Origin: CAMQVM01 sp044433405
Lineage (GTDB): Bacteria > Bacteroidota > Bacteroidia > Bacteroidales > Rikenellaceae
Length of the DNA stretch: 12,031 bases
Direction: 5' to 3'
Assembly (NCBI GenBank): GCA_044433405.1
Contig: JAWXTQ010000060.1
Coordinates: forward strand, 1-12,031
Shown: positions 6,123 through 12,031 of the stretch, one piece after another
How the letters are laid out: each line of letters begins with the position of its first letter
Numbering within the stretch: position 1 is the stretch's first letter
Notes under the pieces: model-generated
What the model was told of the DNA's origin: nothing
Databases searched by the model: none
What the model saw: the letters and a program-made list of their open reading frames with translations, nothing else
Translations under genes and position numbers: made by a program

Positions 6123-7532
6123 CTACTCTTTAGGGGTTAAGCCGTAATTTGGCGCAATTTCGAGCATCATAGCATAAGCTTGATCAAAATCGTTATCTAT
6201 TTTACCGTCTAAAATTGCATCTTTAATTTGCATTTTCATCTGTCCAATAACATTTGTAGGGCCAATTCCAAAGGTACTCATTATCAACTCACCATTAATT
6301 GGTGGTTGGAAGTTACGAACCCTATCTTTTGCCTCAATCTCAATTAGTTTCTTGCGAACTATAGCAAAATTATGGAGATATTTTTCGACTTTTGTGCGAT
6401 TTCCCGAGGTGATATCCGCCTCACATAGGAGCATCAAATCATCAACATCATCCCCCGCCTCAAACAACAATCGTCTCACTGCAGAGTCAGTGACTACATC
6501 CTCTGAGAGTATAATGGGGCGAAGATGCAAAAACACTAGCTTCTGCACATATTTTAGAGGCTCACCAAGCGGCAACTTAAGGTGTTTGAAGATTGTTGGA
6601 ACCATTTGCGAACCTACAGTTTCGTGCATGTGAAACGTCCATCCTTGACGCTTATCCCACGATTTTGTACGCGGTTTGCCTATATCGTGCAAAAGTGCAG
6701 CCCAACGCAAATAGAGCTTATCGCTATGCTGAGCCACATTATCTAACACTTTTAGTGTATGATAGAAATTATCTTTATGAGCACGCCCATTAACCTTATC
6801 CACTCCCTTTAGGGCAACCATATCTGGCATAATCAATGCCAGCAAGCCACTCTGTTCAAGCAGTTCGAAGCCTTTGCTTGGCTGACTACTTAAAATTATC
6901 TTATTAAGCTCCGTTGTAATGCGCTCCATTGATAAAATCTCTATGCGATTACAGTTGCGCTTGATTGCATCAAAAGTTTCAGGCTCAATATAGAAGTGAA
7001 GCTGACTAGCAAATCTTATAGCACGCAACATACGAAGGGGATCATCAGAGAAGGTGATATCGGCATCCAGTGGGGTGCGAATTGTGACATCCTCCATATC
7101 TTCAATTCCTCCAAATGGATCTAATAGTTCACCGTAACTATCTCTATTTAGGGAGAGGGCTAAAGCGTTAATTGTAAAATCACGCCTATTTTGATCATCT
7201 TCAAGTGTACCATCCTCAACTATTGGATTTCGCGAAGTTGCTCGATACGACTCTTTGCGCGCTCCAACAAATTCTAGCTCGATATCTCCACTTCGGAGCA
7301 TTGCTGTACCAAAACTTTTAAAAACCGTAACTTTACTATTAAGTTTTCGACCGATATGCTCAGCTAACTCTATACCGCTACCTGTGGTAACAATATCAAT
7401 ATCTTTACATGGGCGACGCAAGAAATAGTCACGCACATAGCCACCAATTACATAGGCATCGATACCCAGCTCATGCGCTGAATCAGACACCACTTTGAAT
7501 ATAGGACTCTCGATTGCTTTTATATAACTCAC
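6123..7532 (-). CDS. cca: CCA tRNA nucleotidyltransferase, HD-domain type
   Basis: The 469-residue protein has the class II nucleotidyltransferase head: G30-G31-Y-V-R-D, the metal-binding D44-I-D46, R116-R117-D118-F-T-I-N-A-L, and D163-D-P-L-R-M-L-R-A-I-R-F-A. A C-terminal HD phosphohydrolase domain follows, with H258 and A-L-L-H282-D283-I-G-K-P, then H301-M-H303. It adds or repairs the 3' CCA end of tRNAs using CTP and ATP in the cytoplasm. The HD domain and the absence of an extended poly(A)-polymerase tail argue against PcnB, though strict C-adding or A-adding specialisation cannot be excluded. The start codon is GTG (7532-7530). It is the first possible start after the pdxJ stop, only 5 bp away, and gives a normal N-terminus. 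The gene is the middle member of pdxJ-cca-methyltransferase and must rely on the upstream promoter or an undetected internal one. Confidence 0.92.
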   Translation of the reverse strand: MSYIKAIESPIFKVVSDSAHELGIDAYVIGGYVRDYFLRRPCKDIDIVTTGSGIELAEHIGRKLNSKVTVFKSFGTAMLRSGDIELEFVGARKESYRATSRNPIVEDGTLEDDQNRRDFTINALALSLNRDSYGELLDPFGGIEDMEDVTIRTPLDADITFSDDPLRMLRAIRFASQLHFYIEPETFDAIKRNCNRIEILSMERITTELNKIILSSQPSKGFELLEQSGLLALIMPDMVALKGVDKVNGRAHKDNFYHTLKVLDNVAQHSDKLYLRWAALLHDIGKPRTKSWDKRQGWTFHMHETVGSQMVPTIFKHLKLPLGEPLKYVQKLVFLHLRPIILSEDVVTDSAVRRLLFEAGDDVDDLMLLCEADITSGNRTKVEKYLHNFAIVRKKLIEIEAKDRVRNFQPPINGELIMSTFGIGPTNVIGQMKMQIKDAILDGKIDNDFDQAYAMMLEIAPNYGLTPKE

Positions 7533-7537
7533 TGCGA

Positions 7538-8251
7538 TTATTTTAACTGCCTTAAATAGAGTTGAACTGTGTTTTCTAAACCAAAATACAAAGCATCTGA
7601 TATAAGTGCATGACCTATCGACACCTCCTCTAGATTTTCGATATTTTGAGCGAAGTAGCGCAGATTTTCAAGCGATAAATCGTGCCCTGCGTTGATACCC
7701 AAACCATATTTTGCCGCCTCATGGGCTGTAAGCTGATAAGGTTTGATTGCTAGCTCCGCAGAGGAAGGATAGTTGGTTGCATACGCCTCGGTGTATAGTT
7801 CGATACGATCAGTACCTGTTTGGAACGCATGTTCTACCATTGCAGGATCTGGATCTAGAAATATCGACACTCTAATGCCATTTTCTTGGAATTTTGAGAC
7901 TATCTTTTTCAAAAACTCTTTATGGGTTACACAATCCCACCCAGCATTTGAGGTTATTGCATCATCTGCATCAGGAACAAGGGTCACTTGCGCAGGTTTT
8001 ACCTCTAAAACTAAATCAATAAATGAATCGTTTGGATAACCTTCGATGTTAAACTCCTCTTTTATTAAAGATTTTATCTTGCGAACATCATCATATCTGA
8101 TATGTCTCGCATCTGGACGTGGGTGAACGGTAATTCCCTCTGCTCCAAATCTTTCACAATCCAACGCTGCCTGCTCTACAGACGGCGTATTGCCTCCTCT
8201 CGAATTGCGAATGGTGGCAATTTTATTTATATTTACACTTAACTTTGTCAT
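7538..8251 (-). CDS. pdxJ: pyridoxine 5'-phosphate synthase
   Basis: The 237-residue TIM-barrel enzyme condenses 1-deoxyxylulose 5-phosphate with 3-amino-1-hydroxyacetone 1-phosphate to pyridoxine 5'-phosphate, the last ring-forming step of DXP-dependent vitamin B6 synthesis. Visible blocks are L-S-V-N-I-N-K-I-A-T-I-R-N-S-R-G at the N-terminus, G-I-T-V-H43-P-R45-P-D-A-R-H50, E70-G-Y-P-N, E-L-Y-T-E, N-A-G-H-D-L and S-I-G-H-A-L. H43, R45, H50 and E70 align with the E. coli active-site residues H45, R47, H50 and E72. Length is normal. The ATG at 8251-8249 is preceded 23 bp upstream by a TAnnTTTG box that abuts the opposing nadK -7 box. It is the first gene of a minus-strand operon with cca and the methyltransferase. 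No partner pdxA is visible in the window. Confidence 0.95.
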   Translation of the reverse strand: MTKLSVNINKIATIRNSRGGNTPSVEQAALDCERFGAEGITVHPRPDARHIRYDDVRKIKSLIKEEFNIEGYPNDSFIDLVLEVKPAQVTLVPDADDAITSNAGWDCVTHKEFLKKIVSKFQENGIRVSIFLDPDPAMVEHAFQTGTDRIELYTEAYATNYPSSAELAIKPYQLTAHEAAKYGLGINAGHDLSLENLRYFAQNIENLEEVSIGHALISDALYFGLENTVQLYLRQLK

Positions 8252-8274
8252 TTGTCATTTATGTTTTACTTTTG
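8244..8274 (+). promoter_or_regulatory. nadK promoter (-33 TTTG, 19-bp spacer, -7 TACTTTTG)
   Basis: TTTG at 8244-8247, a 19-bp spacer and TACTTTTG at 8267-8274 match the Bacteroidota consensus TTTG-N19-TAnnTTTG at every defined base. The -33 box lies inside the first codons of pdxJ. Predicted transcription starts near 8281, giving a leader of roughly 68 nt before the nadK ATG. Confidence 0.72.
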
Positions 8275-8282
8275 CAAATGTA
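8275..8282 (-). promoter_or_regulatory. pdxJ operon promoter, -7 box
   Basis: On the minus strand the bases read TACATTTG, an exact TAnnTTTG match 23 bp upstream of the pdxJ ATG. It directly abuts the plus-strand -7 box of nadK, the joint reading TTTG|CAAA. No convincing -33 TTTG is seen for this direction. Predicted initiation is near 8268. Confidence 0.6.
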
Positions 8283-8317
8283 TGCAAAGTTTATTATTTT
8301 AATAAATTTAAGCACAT

Positions 8318-8333
8318 ATTTTTTTAAAAAAAT
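8318..8333. repeat. perfect 16-bp A/T palindrome in the nadK leader
   Basis: The run A-T7-A7-T is its own reverse complement. It lies 15 bp before the nadK ATG, inside the predicted leader. It could make a weak AU-only hairpin in RNA or a rigid A-tract in DNA. It may equally be chance in very AT-rich intergenic DNA. Confidence 0.5.
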
Positions 8334-8348
8334 CTTAATACACCGCAA

Positions 8349-9209
8349 ATGAAGCTTGCAATATACACTAAAGGTGGCGACTATTTTTCGCTGCTAGACC
8401 TCGAAAATTTATTGAATTTAGCCAATAAATACTCTCTCTCTCTCTCTTTCAATGATGAGTTTGCAACCTTTGCAAACAATCATTATGCGTTTGAGCTTAA
8501 CTCTTATAACGATTGCTCTGATATTGATGCAGACTATATGGTTAGCTTTGGTGGCGATGGCACATTCCTACACGCAGTTGCTACGATGGGGGTTTCTGAA
8601 ATTCCTATTATTGGGGTAAATAGCGGCCGACTCGGTTTTTTGGCCAATGTGGATAAAGCCGACTTTGAAGTTGCACTAAAAGCAATCATCACAGGAGAGT
8701 TCACAATCGACAAAAGAGCAATGATTGAGGTAGGTGGAGATTTTGAGGATGATAATGTGTACCCCTATCTATTCAATGAATTTACCATACAGAAAAGCGA
8801 ACTAAATATGGTAGATATATCACTTGACATCAACAATCACAGAGTGTTAAACATTGCTGCCGACGGAATGATTGTGTCAACTCCCTCTGGTTCTACCGCC
8901 TACTCGCTAAGCAGTGGTGGTGCAATATTGTCGCCCGACTGTCACGCCTTTATTATTACTGCTATCGCACCACACAATTTAACCATTAGACCTATTGTTG
9001 TTGACGAGAGCTCAAATATCACAATGAGAGTAAAATCTAGAGTAGATTACTGTTACGCAACTCTCGACAACAGAGCATATAAAATCAAATCTGGAGCAAC
9101 TTTCATCATTAAATTATCACCTCATAAAGTTTCACTAGTTAAACTCCATGGAAACTCATTTTTTGAGACATTAAGAAAAAAACTTTTGTGGGGAAAAGAA
9201 AACAGATAA
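8349..9209 (+). CDS. nadK: NAD kinase
   Basis: The 286-residue cytoplasmic enzyme phosphorylates NAD to NADP with ATP or polyphosphate. The diagnostic motif G68-G-D70-G-T72 is present with D70 as the catalytic aspartate. It is followed by V-N-S-G-R-L-G-F-L, F-N143-E144-F, and the NAD-binding block D172-G-M-I-V-S-T-P-S-G-S-T-A-Y-S-L-S-S-G-G191. Length is normal for Bacteroidota. The ATG lacks a Shine-Dalgarno sequence, as is common in this phylum. The leader contains a 16-bp A/T palindrome, and codons 28-33 are made from eight CT dinucleotides (8432-8447), a possible slippage site before the catalytic domain. The gene is divergent from pdxJ, with interlocked promoters. The next gene, uppS, is 151 bp downstream and has its own promoter box, so nadK may be monocistronic. 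Confidence 0.96.
   Translation: MKLAIYTKGGDYFSLLDLENLLNLANKYSLSLSFNDEFATFANNHYAFELNSYNDCSDIDADYMVSFGGDGTFLHAVATMGVSEIPIIGVNSGRLGFLANVDKADFEVALKAIITGEFTIDKRAMIEVGGDFEDDNVYPYLFNEFTIQKSELNMVDISLDINNHRVLNIAADGMIVSTPSGSTAYSLSSGGAILSPDCHAFIITAIAPHNLTIRPIVVDESSNITMRVKSRVDYCYATLDNRAYKIKSGATFIIKLSPHKVSLVKLHGNSFFETLRKKLLWGKENR
8432..8447. repeat. (CT)8 simple sequence repeat inside nadK
   Basis: Eight tandem CT units lie within the coding sequence and encode alternating Ser and Leu (S-L-S-L-S) around residues 29-33. A gain or loss of one unit would shift the frame before the G-G-D-G-T motif. This is the only dinucleotide tract of this length I noticed in the window. Confidence 0.85.
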
Positions 9210-9360
9210 TAAATTAAACTTTTTTGAGTTATTAAAGGTAGTGAACGCTTGCACATTTATTGCACGCATAATCTACAATAATTCTTATTTTACCCTAATT
9301 ATAGGCAATAATAAAAAAACTTTGATTATATTTGTCGCCTAAAAAACATTTATAAACCTT
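9210..9360. other. 151-bp intergenic spacer between nadK and uppS
   Basis: This is the longest non-coding gap in the window. It is very AT-rich and holds no convincing ORF or recognisable small RNA. It contains an imperfect inverted repeat at 9247-9267 (arms GCTTGCA and TGCACGC, one mismatch, 7-base loop), which also appears as the direct repeat TTGCAC spaced 5 bp apart. No T-run follows, so I do not call it an intrinsic terminator. The uppS promoter box lies near the right end. Confidence 0.6.
9327..9334 (+). promoter_or_regulatory. uppS-bamA promoter, -7 box
   Basis: TATATTTG matches TAnnTTTG exactly and ends 26 bp before the uppS ATG, predicting a start near 9341 and a leader of about 20 nt. 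No TTTG is found at the standard -33 distance; the TTTG at 9321-9324 is too close to serve. Confidence 0.58.
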
Positions 9361-10086
9361 ATGTTTAAAACAGAGGAAAACAGTAATCTTACTGTACCAA
9401 AACATATCGCCATTATTTTGGACGGAAATGGTCGTTGGGCTAAGAAAAATGGCAAAGAGCGAATTGAAGGACACTACGAAGGGGTCGTTTCGGTTCGTAG
9501 TGCTATTATTAGTTCAATTAATTGGGGAGTGAAAGTTTTGACTGTTTACGCTTTTTCTACTGAAAATTGGGGGCGTCCTCAAGATGAAGTTGAAGGTTTA
9601 ATGGAGCTATTCTGCAAAACTATTGCAATGGAGATTTCATCTCTTAAAGAGCAAAAAGTAAAAGTAATATTTATTGGTGACAAATCAGCATTAAGCAGTG
9701 AGGTGCTAGAATCAGTAGAGTTTTGCGAAACTCAAACTGCGCATTTCGATAATCTGACTTTATGCGTTGCCCTTAACTATGGTTCTAGAGCTGAAATTAC
9801 TAATGCGTTTAAAATCTTGGCGCAAAAATGCGTAGATGGAGAGATTAAGCCTAGCGACATCAGCGAGCAGAACATTAACGACCAACTATACACTCAGGGG
9901 CTAGATGCACCTGATTTAGTTATTAGAAGCAGTGGCGAACAGCGTTTAAGCAACTTTCTGCTTTGGCAGGTAGCCTACAGTGAATTTTATTTCACATCTG
10001 TATTGTGGCCTGATTTCAGAGAAGAAGAATTTGATAAAGCAATTGCAGAGTACTCGAAACGCGTAAGACGCTTTGGAGCTCTTTAA
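9361..10086 (+). CDS. uppS: undecaprenyl diphosphate synthase (cis-isoprenyl transferase)
   Basis: The 241-residue enzyme extends farnesyl diphosphate with eight cis isopentenyl units to C55-PP, the lipid carrier for peptidoglycan and surface glycans. Motifs in order are H-I-A-I-I-L-D21-G-N-G-R25-W (catalytic Asp and phosphate loop), E-G-H38, Y-A-F65-S-T-E-N-W70, L-N-Y-G-S-R-A-E-I, D-L-V-I-R189-S-S-G-E-Q-R195-L-S197-N-F, E208-F-Y-F and W-P-D-F. All known IPP- and Mg-binding positions appear intact. The Gln in G-E-Q-R replaces the His of E. coli, but this position varies in the family. Length and start are normal, and no membrane segment is seen, consistent with a cytoplasmic, membrane-associated enzyme. 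A TAnnTTTG box precedes it, and bamA follows after 41 bp without a visible promoter. This places lipid-carrier synthesis and outer-membrane assembly in one transcript. Confidence 0.95.
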   Translation: MFKTEENSNLTVPKHIAIILDGNGRWAKKNGKERIEGHYEGVVSVRSAIISSINWGVKVLTVYAFSTENWGRPQDEVEGLMELFCKTIAMEISSLKEQKVKVIFIGDKSALSSEVLESVEFCETQTAHFDNLTLCVALNYGSRAEITNAFKILAQKCVDGEIKPSDISEQNINDQLYTQGLDAPDLVIRSSGEQRLSNFLLWQVAYSEFYFTSVLWPDFREEEFDKAIAEYSKRVRRFGAL

Positions 10087-10127
10087 TTTGATAATAAGAT
10101 AAATAGCAACGAGAAATATATATTTTG

Positions 10128-12031
10128 ATGAAACAACGACTAGTATTTATATTGTGCATCTGTTTAGTAGCAGTCTTTTGGAACTCAAAAGGTTCATTTG
10201 CACAAACAAAAGAAAACACAGAGGACTCTGTAAAAGTATTTTACCCTACACTCAACTACAATTCTCCTAAAGAGTATGTTATAGAGGATGTAAAGGTATC
10301 AGGGGTGCAATTTCTATCTTCTGACCTTATTATTAGTAATACTGGGATAACTAAGGGTGACACCATATACCTTCCTAGTGACTATATCACAAACTCAATT
10401 AATCAACTATGGGCACAAAGATGTTTTTCAAACGTTAAAGTACTCGTTGAAACAGAGGGCAACAAAGCGTTTCTCGAGATAGTTCTTCAAGAGAGACCTA
10501 GGGTATCAGCATGGTACTTCGAAGGTATTAAGTCTAGCGATGAAAAAAAACTTAGAAACGACCAACTTAGATTAAGAGAGCGTACAGAAGTTTCAGACTT
10601 TGCCTTAAAAACATCTAAAGACATTATCCTAAAATATCTAAAAGAAAAAGGGTATCGAAATGCAGAGGTCAATATCAGACAAAAACCTGACACACTGCTA
10701 GACAATTTCGTAACCATCACTTTTGATATTGACAAGGGTGAGAAAGTCAAAATAGAGGAGATTACATTTGAGGGAAACGAACAACTAGAAGAGAAAAAGC
10801 TCAAACTAGCGATGAAAAAAACTCGCGAGAGAGGCTTAATCAATATACTTAAATCGGCAAAACTAAACGACCAAGACTTCAAAGACGACAAAGCACTGCT
10901 TAGCGACTACATGCAGTCAAATGGTTTTAGAGATGGTGTATTGATTTCTGACTCAATATATGCTATCAACGACAAACGAATTGGAATTAAACTAACAATC
11001 AGCGAAGGACAAAAATACTATTATCGCAACATCAACTGGACAGGTAATGTTAAATATCCTGATTGGTACCTTGAAGAACAACTTCGAATTAAAGAGGGCG
11101 ATGTTTACGATAAACTCTTAATGCAAGAGCAACTTGGTATTGGATCTGAAGGTGCGATGGCTGCATTTAATGGAGCACGTAATGTCTCTACAATATACCA
11201 AAACGATGGCCACTTAAACTTTGAGTTGATTCCAGTTGAGACTGTAATCAGTGGCGACTCTATTGATATCGACATAAGAATAAACGAAGGTAATCAATAC
11301 ACCATAAACAACGTAACAATTAGCGGTAATAGCCGCACAAACGACCGCGTAATTCGTCGTGAGTTAGCAGTTCGTCCTGGAGAGCTTTACGACCAATCAA
11401 TGTTATACTACACAATGCGCCAATTGGGTAATATGGGTCACTTCAATGCCGAGACAATATCTCCAGATATTCGTCCTATTTCAGACGACCTTACTGACGT
11501 AATTTTTGGTGTAGAGGAGATTCCTTCTGACAATATTGAGCTATCAGGTGGATGGGGTTCTGGTATGTTTATCGCCTCTGTGGGATTGAACCTTAACAAC
11601 GTATCTATACGCAACTTCTTCGAAAAAGGAGCATGGAAGCCATACCCTACTGGCGACAACCAACAAATTTCGGTTAGTATTCAGAGTAATGGTACATACT
11701 ATCAAGCGATGTCTTTGAGTTTCCTTGAACCATGGTTAGGTGGCAAAAAACCAACTTCTCTATCAACATCTGTTTTCTACTCTTCACAAAGTGACTCATA
11801 CTATGTTTATGACGAGAGTACATCACGCTTTAGAACATTAGGTGTTAGTGCTGGTCTAGGAAAAAGATTAACATGGCCTGACCCTAACTTTGCTATCTTT
11901 GGTAGTCTATCTTACCAATCATACAATCTTACTGACTGGGATAGCTTCTTGATTACTGACGGTACAACAAACACTATTGCTCTATCAGCAACTCTTTCAC
12001 GTACCTCTACTGACCAAGGATTCTACCCACG
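10128..12031 (+). CDS. bamA: outer-membrane protein assembly factor BamA (3' end outside window)
   Basis: From the ATG at 10128 the frame stays open for 634 codons to the window edge. Residues 1-25 are a Sec signal peptide (basic M-K-Q-R, hydrophobic core, cleavage likely after G-S-F-A25). Five POTRA repeats follow at about 50-123, 125-204, 207-295, 297-388 and 391-465. Each has the strand-helix-helix-strand pattern with typical phrases such as V-K-V-S-G, I-T-F-E-G-N and V-T-I-S-G-N-S-R-T. From about residue 468 (I-E-L-S-G-G-W-G-S-G) alternating strands of the outer-membrane beta-barrel begin. BamA folds and inserts outer-membrane beta-barrel proteins and is essential in Gram-negatives. Family proteins in this phylum are roughly 850-900 residues, so the last quarter to third of the barrel is missing. 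Arginine codons shift from mostly AGA/CGA early to CGT/CGC later, consistent with strong expression rather than transfer. A TamA-like Omp85 protein is less likely given five POTRAs and the uppS context. Confidence 0.93.
   Translation, partial: MKQRLVFILCICLVAVFWNSKGSFAQTKENTEDSVKVFYPTLNYNSPKEYVIEDVKVSGVQFLSSDLIISNTGITKGDTIYLPSDYITNSINQLWAQRCFSNVKVLVETEGNKAFLEIVLQERPRVSAWYFEGIKSSDEKKLRNDQLRLRERTEVSDFALKTSKDIILKYLKEKGYRNAEVNIRQKPDTLLDNFVTITFDIDKGEKVKIEEITFEGNEQLEEKKLKLAMKKTRERGLINILKSAKLNDQDFKDDKALLSDYMQSNGFRDGVLISDSIYAINDKRIGIKLTISEGQKYYYRNINWTGNVKYPDWYLEEQLRIKEGDVYDKLLMQEQLGIGSEGAMAAFNGARNVSTIYQNDGHLNFELIPVETVISGDSIDIDIRINEGNQYTINNVTISGNSRTNDRVIRRELAVRPGELYDQSMLYYTMRQLGNMGHFNAETISPDIRPISDDLTDVIFGVEEIPSDNIELSGGWGSGMFIASVGLNLNNVSIRNFFEKGAWKPYPTGDNQQISVSIQSNGTYYQAMSLSFLEPWLGGKKPTSLSTSVFYSSQSDSYYVYDESTSRFRTLGVSAGLGKRLTWPDPNFAIFGSLSYQSYNLTDWDSFLITDGTTNTIALSATLSRTSTDQGFYP

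Noticed and set aside
9247..9267. Hairpin downstream of nadK as an intrinsic terminator
   Set aside because: The stem is short with a mismatch, and no T-run follows. I kept it only as a repeat within the spacer.
9321..9324. TTTG as -33 element for uppS
   Set aside because: It is only 2 bp from the -7 box, far closer than the 19-20 bp spacing required.
10087..10127. Independent bamA promoter in the uppS-bamA gap
   Set aside because: No TAnnTTTG box with room for a leader exists in the 41-bp gap. The nearest TTTTG run abuts the ATG.
10487..10891. Minus-strand 134-residue serine/phenylalanine-rich ORF
   Set aside because: It lies entirely within the bamA POTRA coding region on the other strand. 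Its composition is the usual mirror of a Lys/Glu-rich gene.
1..12031. Mobile element, CRISPR, prophage, toxin-antitoxin or defence system
   Set aside because: No transposase, integrase, spaced repeats, terminal inverted repeats or small coupled gene pair was seen. All long ORFs belong to core families.

Overview
The window looks like a core-genome segment of a low-GC member of the Bacteroidota, probably Bacteroidales. Three things suggest this: the gene neighbourhood (a pdxJ/nadK divergent pair followed by uppS and bamA, and a compact tatD overlapping tcdA); AT-rich leaders without clear Shine-Dalgarno sequences; and a Bacteroidota-type promoter -7 box (TAnnTTTG) in front of every predicted transcript head. 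I see no mobile element, CRISPR array, rRNA or tRNA gene, and no genomic island. The genes are recognisable housekeeping families, so I do not claim a new defence or accessory system.

Layout, left to right. Positions 1-156 (minus) hold the first 52 codons of leucyl-tRNA synthetase (leuS), cut by the window edge. Positions 216-1310 (minus) encode a CapA/PgsA-type lipoprotein. Starting only 10 bp away on the plus strand are a compact TatD-family metal hydrolase (1321-1965) and, overlapping it by 31 bp, the tRNA t6A dehydratase TcdA (1935-2654). A new promoter at 2655-2685 drives a trans-polyprenyl diphosphate synthase (2707-3681) and a U32-family, TrhP-like protein (3688-4938). These meet head-on a three-gene minus-strand operon read from 8251 leftward: pdxJ (7538-8251), an HD-domain CCA tRNA nucleotidyltransferase (6123-7532) and a PG_1098-like SAM methyltransferase (4911-6113). 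The last gene overlaps the U32 gene tail-to-tail by 28 bp. Divergent from pdxJ is nadK (8349-9209). After a 151-bp gap come uppS (9361-10086) and a 3'-truncated bamA (10128-12031).

Three functional themes run through the window. tRNA charging, maturation and modification are served by leuS, tcdA, the U32 protein, the CCA enzyme and perhaps the methyltransferase. Isoprenoid and envelope biogenesis are served by the prenyl synthase that can make the allylic substrate, UppS that makes the C55 carrier, BamA that inserts outer-membrane proteins, and the CapA-like lipoprotein. Cofactor synthesis is served by PdxJ (PLP) and NadK (NADP).

The most interesting signals are regulatory and architectural: an interlocked bidirectional promoter between pdxJ and nadK, a capA/tatD divergent pair whose predicted promoters lie inside each other's coding sequence, a (CT)8 tract inside nadK, and the uncharacterised methyltransferase sitting among tRNA genes.
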